DNA of 6,766 bases from Pseudomonadota bacterium (lineage in GTDB: Bacteria > Myxococcota > Bradymonadia > UBA4248): positions 1 to 6,766 of the forward strand of contig JAGBXG010000401.1 in NCBI GenBank assembly GCA_017629415.1, in the 5' to 3' direction. The notes below the pieces were generated by a model that worked only from the letters and a program-made list of their open reading frames with translations, was not told the DNA's origin and searched no databases. A program made the position numbers and the translations under genes. Numbering within the stretch: position 1 is the first letter of the stretch; every line of letters begins with the position of its first letter. Of this stretch, positions 5,737 to 6,766 are shown one piece after another.

Positions 5737-6766
5737 TTAACGACAAACTTTGGGCATGGTAACGCTTGTCCATGAAATGCCTGTTTGAATTTCACAATTG
5801 TCAGGCGATTCGGGATAATTGTTGTGGCGTGCTTGTTCTTCTTGTTTCAGCGGTACGAGCGTTTGAATGTGATAGACATGCGAGGCGAGGTCATCGAGGA
5901 TTTGAATGATGTCGATGTCGATACGTCGTGCGGGTGTCTGGTAGTCGTTAAATTCGCGTTCGATGGCGCCGGGATCGTTTTGCCATACATGTGCGCGGAA
6001 AGCCGAAACAAAATTGTCAACTTCGGCCGTATCTTCTGCATAGAATGCGACTTGACCGCGGCCTTTTTCGTTGGATATTGACAAAAGGCGCAATTTGGAA
6101 TCGGAATGCATGAGATGATGAATGAACGTTTCGAGAGCCAGGCGTTCTTCGCGTTCCACGGAAATGGTGAAATATAATCTCAGGCTGCAATCGCCTTCAC
6201 GGATATAGGCTTGGATATCTCTGGGAAAGGATTCAAAGTCGAGCAGGATGGCGCCTTTTTGCTGCCAGTCTTTGAGTGTCTGGCGTGTCCATTGGGATCG
6301 CGAGTAGGTTTGACTTGTCAGGCGTGAGGAGGTGATGCGAGCAGAAGGCAATTCGAGGGGAAGTCGTGCGCCGGAAAGTGTGGCAAAGTAGAGATCGGTG
6401 CCTGTCAGAATGGCATCATTGAGGTTTGCAAAACTCAAATTTGCGGAATGAAGTACGGCACCTGTCAAATTTGCGTTTTCGAGATCGGCGGCTACAAGCA
6501 GGCACCAGGACATGATAGCCCAATTGAGGCGGGCATCTGCCATGTTGGCCCATGAACCGTTGGCACCGCTCATATTGGCGTTGACCAGGCTTGCGCCGGT
6601 CAGATCGGCACACTCGAGATTGGCCGATTCCAGCTGTGCTGCCGTGGCATTGATGCCTTGCATCATGGCTCCTAAGCAGTCGGCTTCATTCATACGTGCA
6701 CGCAGCAAAAGCGCATTCGAAAAGTTTGCGGCTCGCGCTTTAATGCGGCGCAAATCGGCGCCAATC
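5737..6766 (-). CDS. Pentapeptide-repeat protein with an unrecognised C-terminal domain (5' end outside window)
   Basis: The reading frame stays open to the right edge: codons before the first possible start (a TTG at 6753) read I-G-A-D-L, itself a pentapeptide repeat, so the true N-terminus is outside the window. Counting from that TTG, about 26 consecutive pentapeptides run in perfect phase to residue 131, with Leu/Met at the central position every five residues (41, 46, 51, 56, 61 ... 121, 126, 131) and A-[ND]-L as the commonest form. This predicts a right-handed quadrilateral beta-helix. A linker with TYSRSQWTRQTLKDWQQKGA (about 149-168) leads to a mixed alpha/beta domain (about 185-300) containing SLRLYFTISVEREERLALE and a VSAFRAHVW helix, which I cannot assign. 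The C-terminal tail looks disordered. Pentapeptide proteins range from gyrase-binding DNA mimics to scaffolds, and nothing here chooses between them. No signal peptide can be assessed. Confidence 0.88.
   Translation of the reverse strand, partial: IGADLRRIKARAANFSNALLLRARMNEADCLGAMMQGINATAAQLESANLECADLTGASLVNANMSGANGSWANMADARLNWAIMSWCLLVAADLENANLTGAVLHSANLSFANLNDAILTGTDLYFATLSGARLPLELPSARITSSRLTSQTYSRSQWTRQTLKDWQQKGAILLDFESFPRDIQAYIREGDCSLRLYFTISVEREERLALETFIHHLMHSDSKLRLLSISNEKGRGQVAFYAEDTAEVDNFVSAFRAHVWQNDPGAIEREFNDYQTPARRIDIDIIQILDDLASHVYHIQTLVPLKQEEQARHNNYPESPDNCEIQTGISWTSVTMPKVCR

Noticed and set aside
5785..6081. 98-codon plus-strand frame within the pentapeptide gene
   Set aside because: It is antisense to a gene with clear repeat periodicity upstream in the same frame and has no plausible ribosome binding site.

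Overview
The window looks like a chromosomal segment from a moderately low-GC member of the Myxococcota or a related deltaproteobacterial lineage, possibly gut- or host-associated. The main clue is the putative secreted lipoprotein with six Asp/Asn/Cys repeats (C-x-D-G-x-D-N-D-x-D-G type), a protein style common in that phylum. BspA-type leucine-rich repeats, a pentapeptide-repeat protein and a DUF6261-like protein agree with this but do not prove it. The taxonomic call is inference; no rRNA or tRNA gene is present.

Left half (1-3518, + strand): a visibly AT-rich accessory-looking segment. A plausible sigma70-type promoter (114-142) precedes an all-helical protein resembling DUF6261 (209-940). 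After a gap of about 190 bases with hairpins comes a two-gene unit. The first gene (1135-2652) fuses about six 23-residue BspA/TpLRR repeats to a C-terminal region of roughly 300 residues that I do not recognise. The second (2667-3518), 14 bases downstream with its own ribosome binding site, is a stand-alone version of that same region. Shared landmarks at conserved spacing (QW, RYHP, YW, WL-x-AWS, H-x-W-x-x-G) show that the two are divergent paralogues. This is the best candidate for something undescribed here. The start of the LRR gene is unclear: there is no good in-frame ATG, and an A9 run suggests a one-base frameshift from an ATG at 1164.

Centre (3519-4334): a convergent junction with two perfect GC-rich hairpins (3541-3585), then uridine kinase (udk, - strand), the only clear housekeeping gene, then an intrinsic terminator belonging to the lipoprotein gene.

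Right half (4332-6766, - strand): the six-repeat lipoprotein (GTG start, good ribosome binding site), a 418-base intergenic gap containing a very GC-rich, multi-hairpin block (about 5450-5616), and the 3' part of a pentapeptide-repeat gene that runs off the right edge. Related short palindromes occur at 1106-1130, 3541-3561 and 5455-5469, pointing to a dispersed intergenic repeat family in this genome.

Apart from the LRR/stand-alone pair, which is probably co-transcribed, nothing shows that the genes work in one pathway. Udk is nucleotide salvage, the lipoprotein is probably at the cell envelope, and the rest have no known function.
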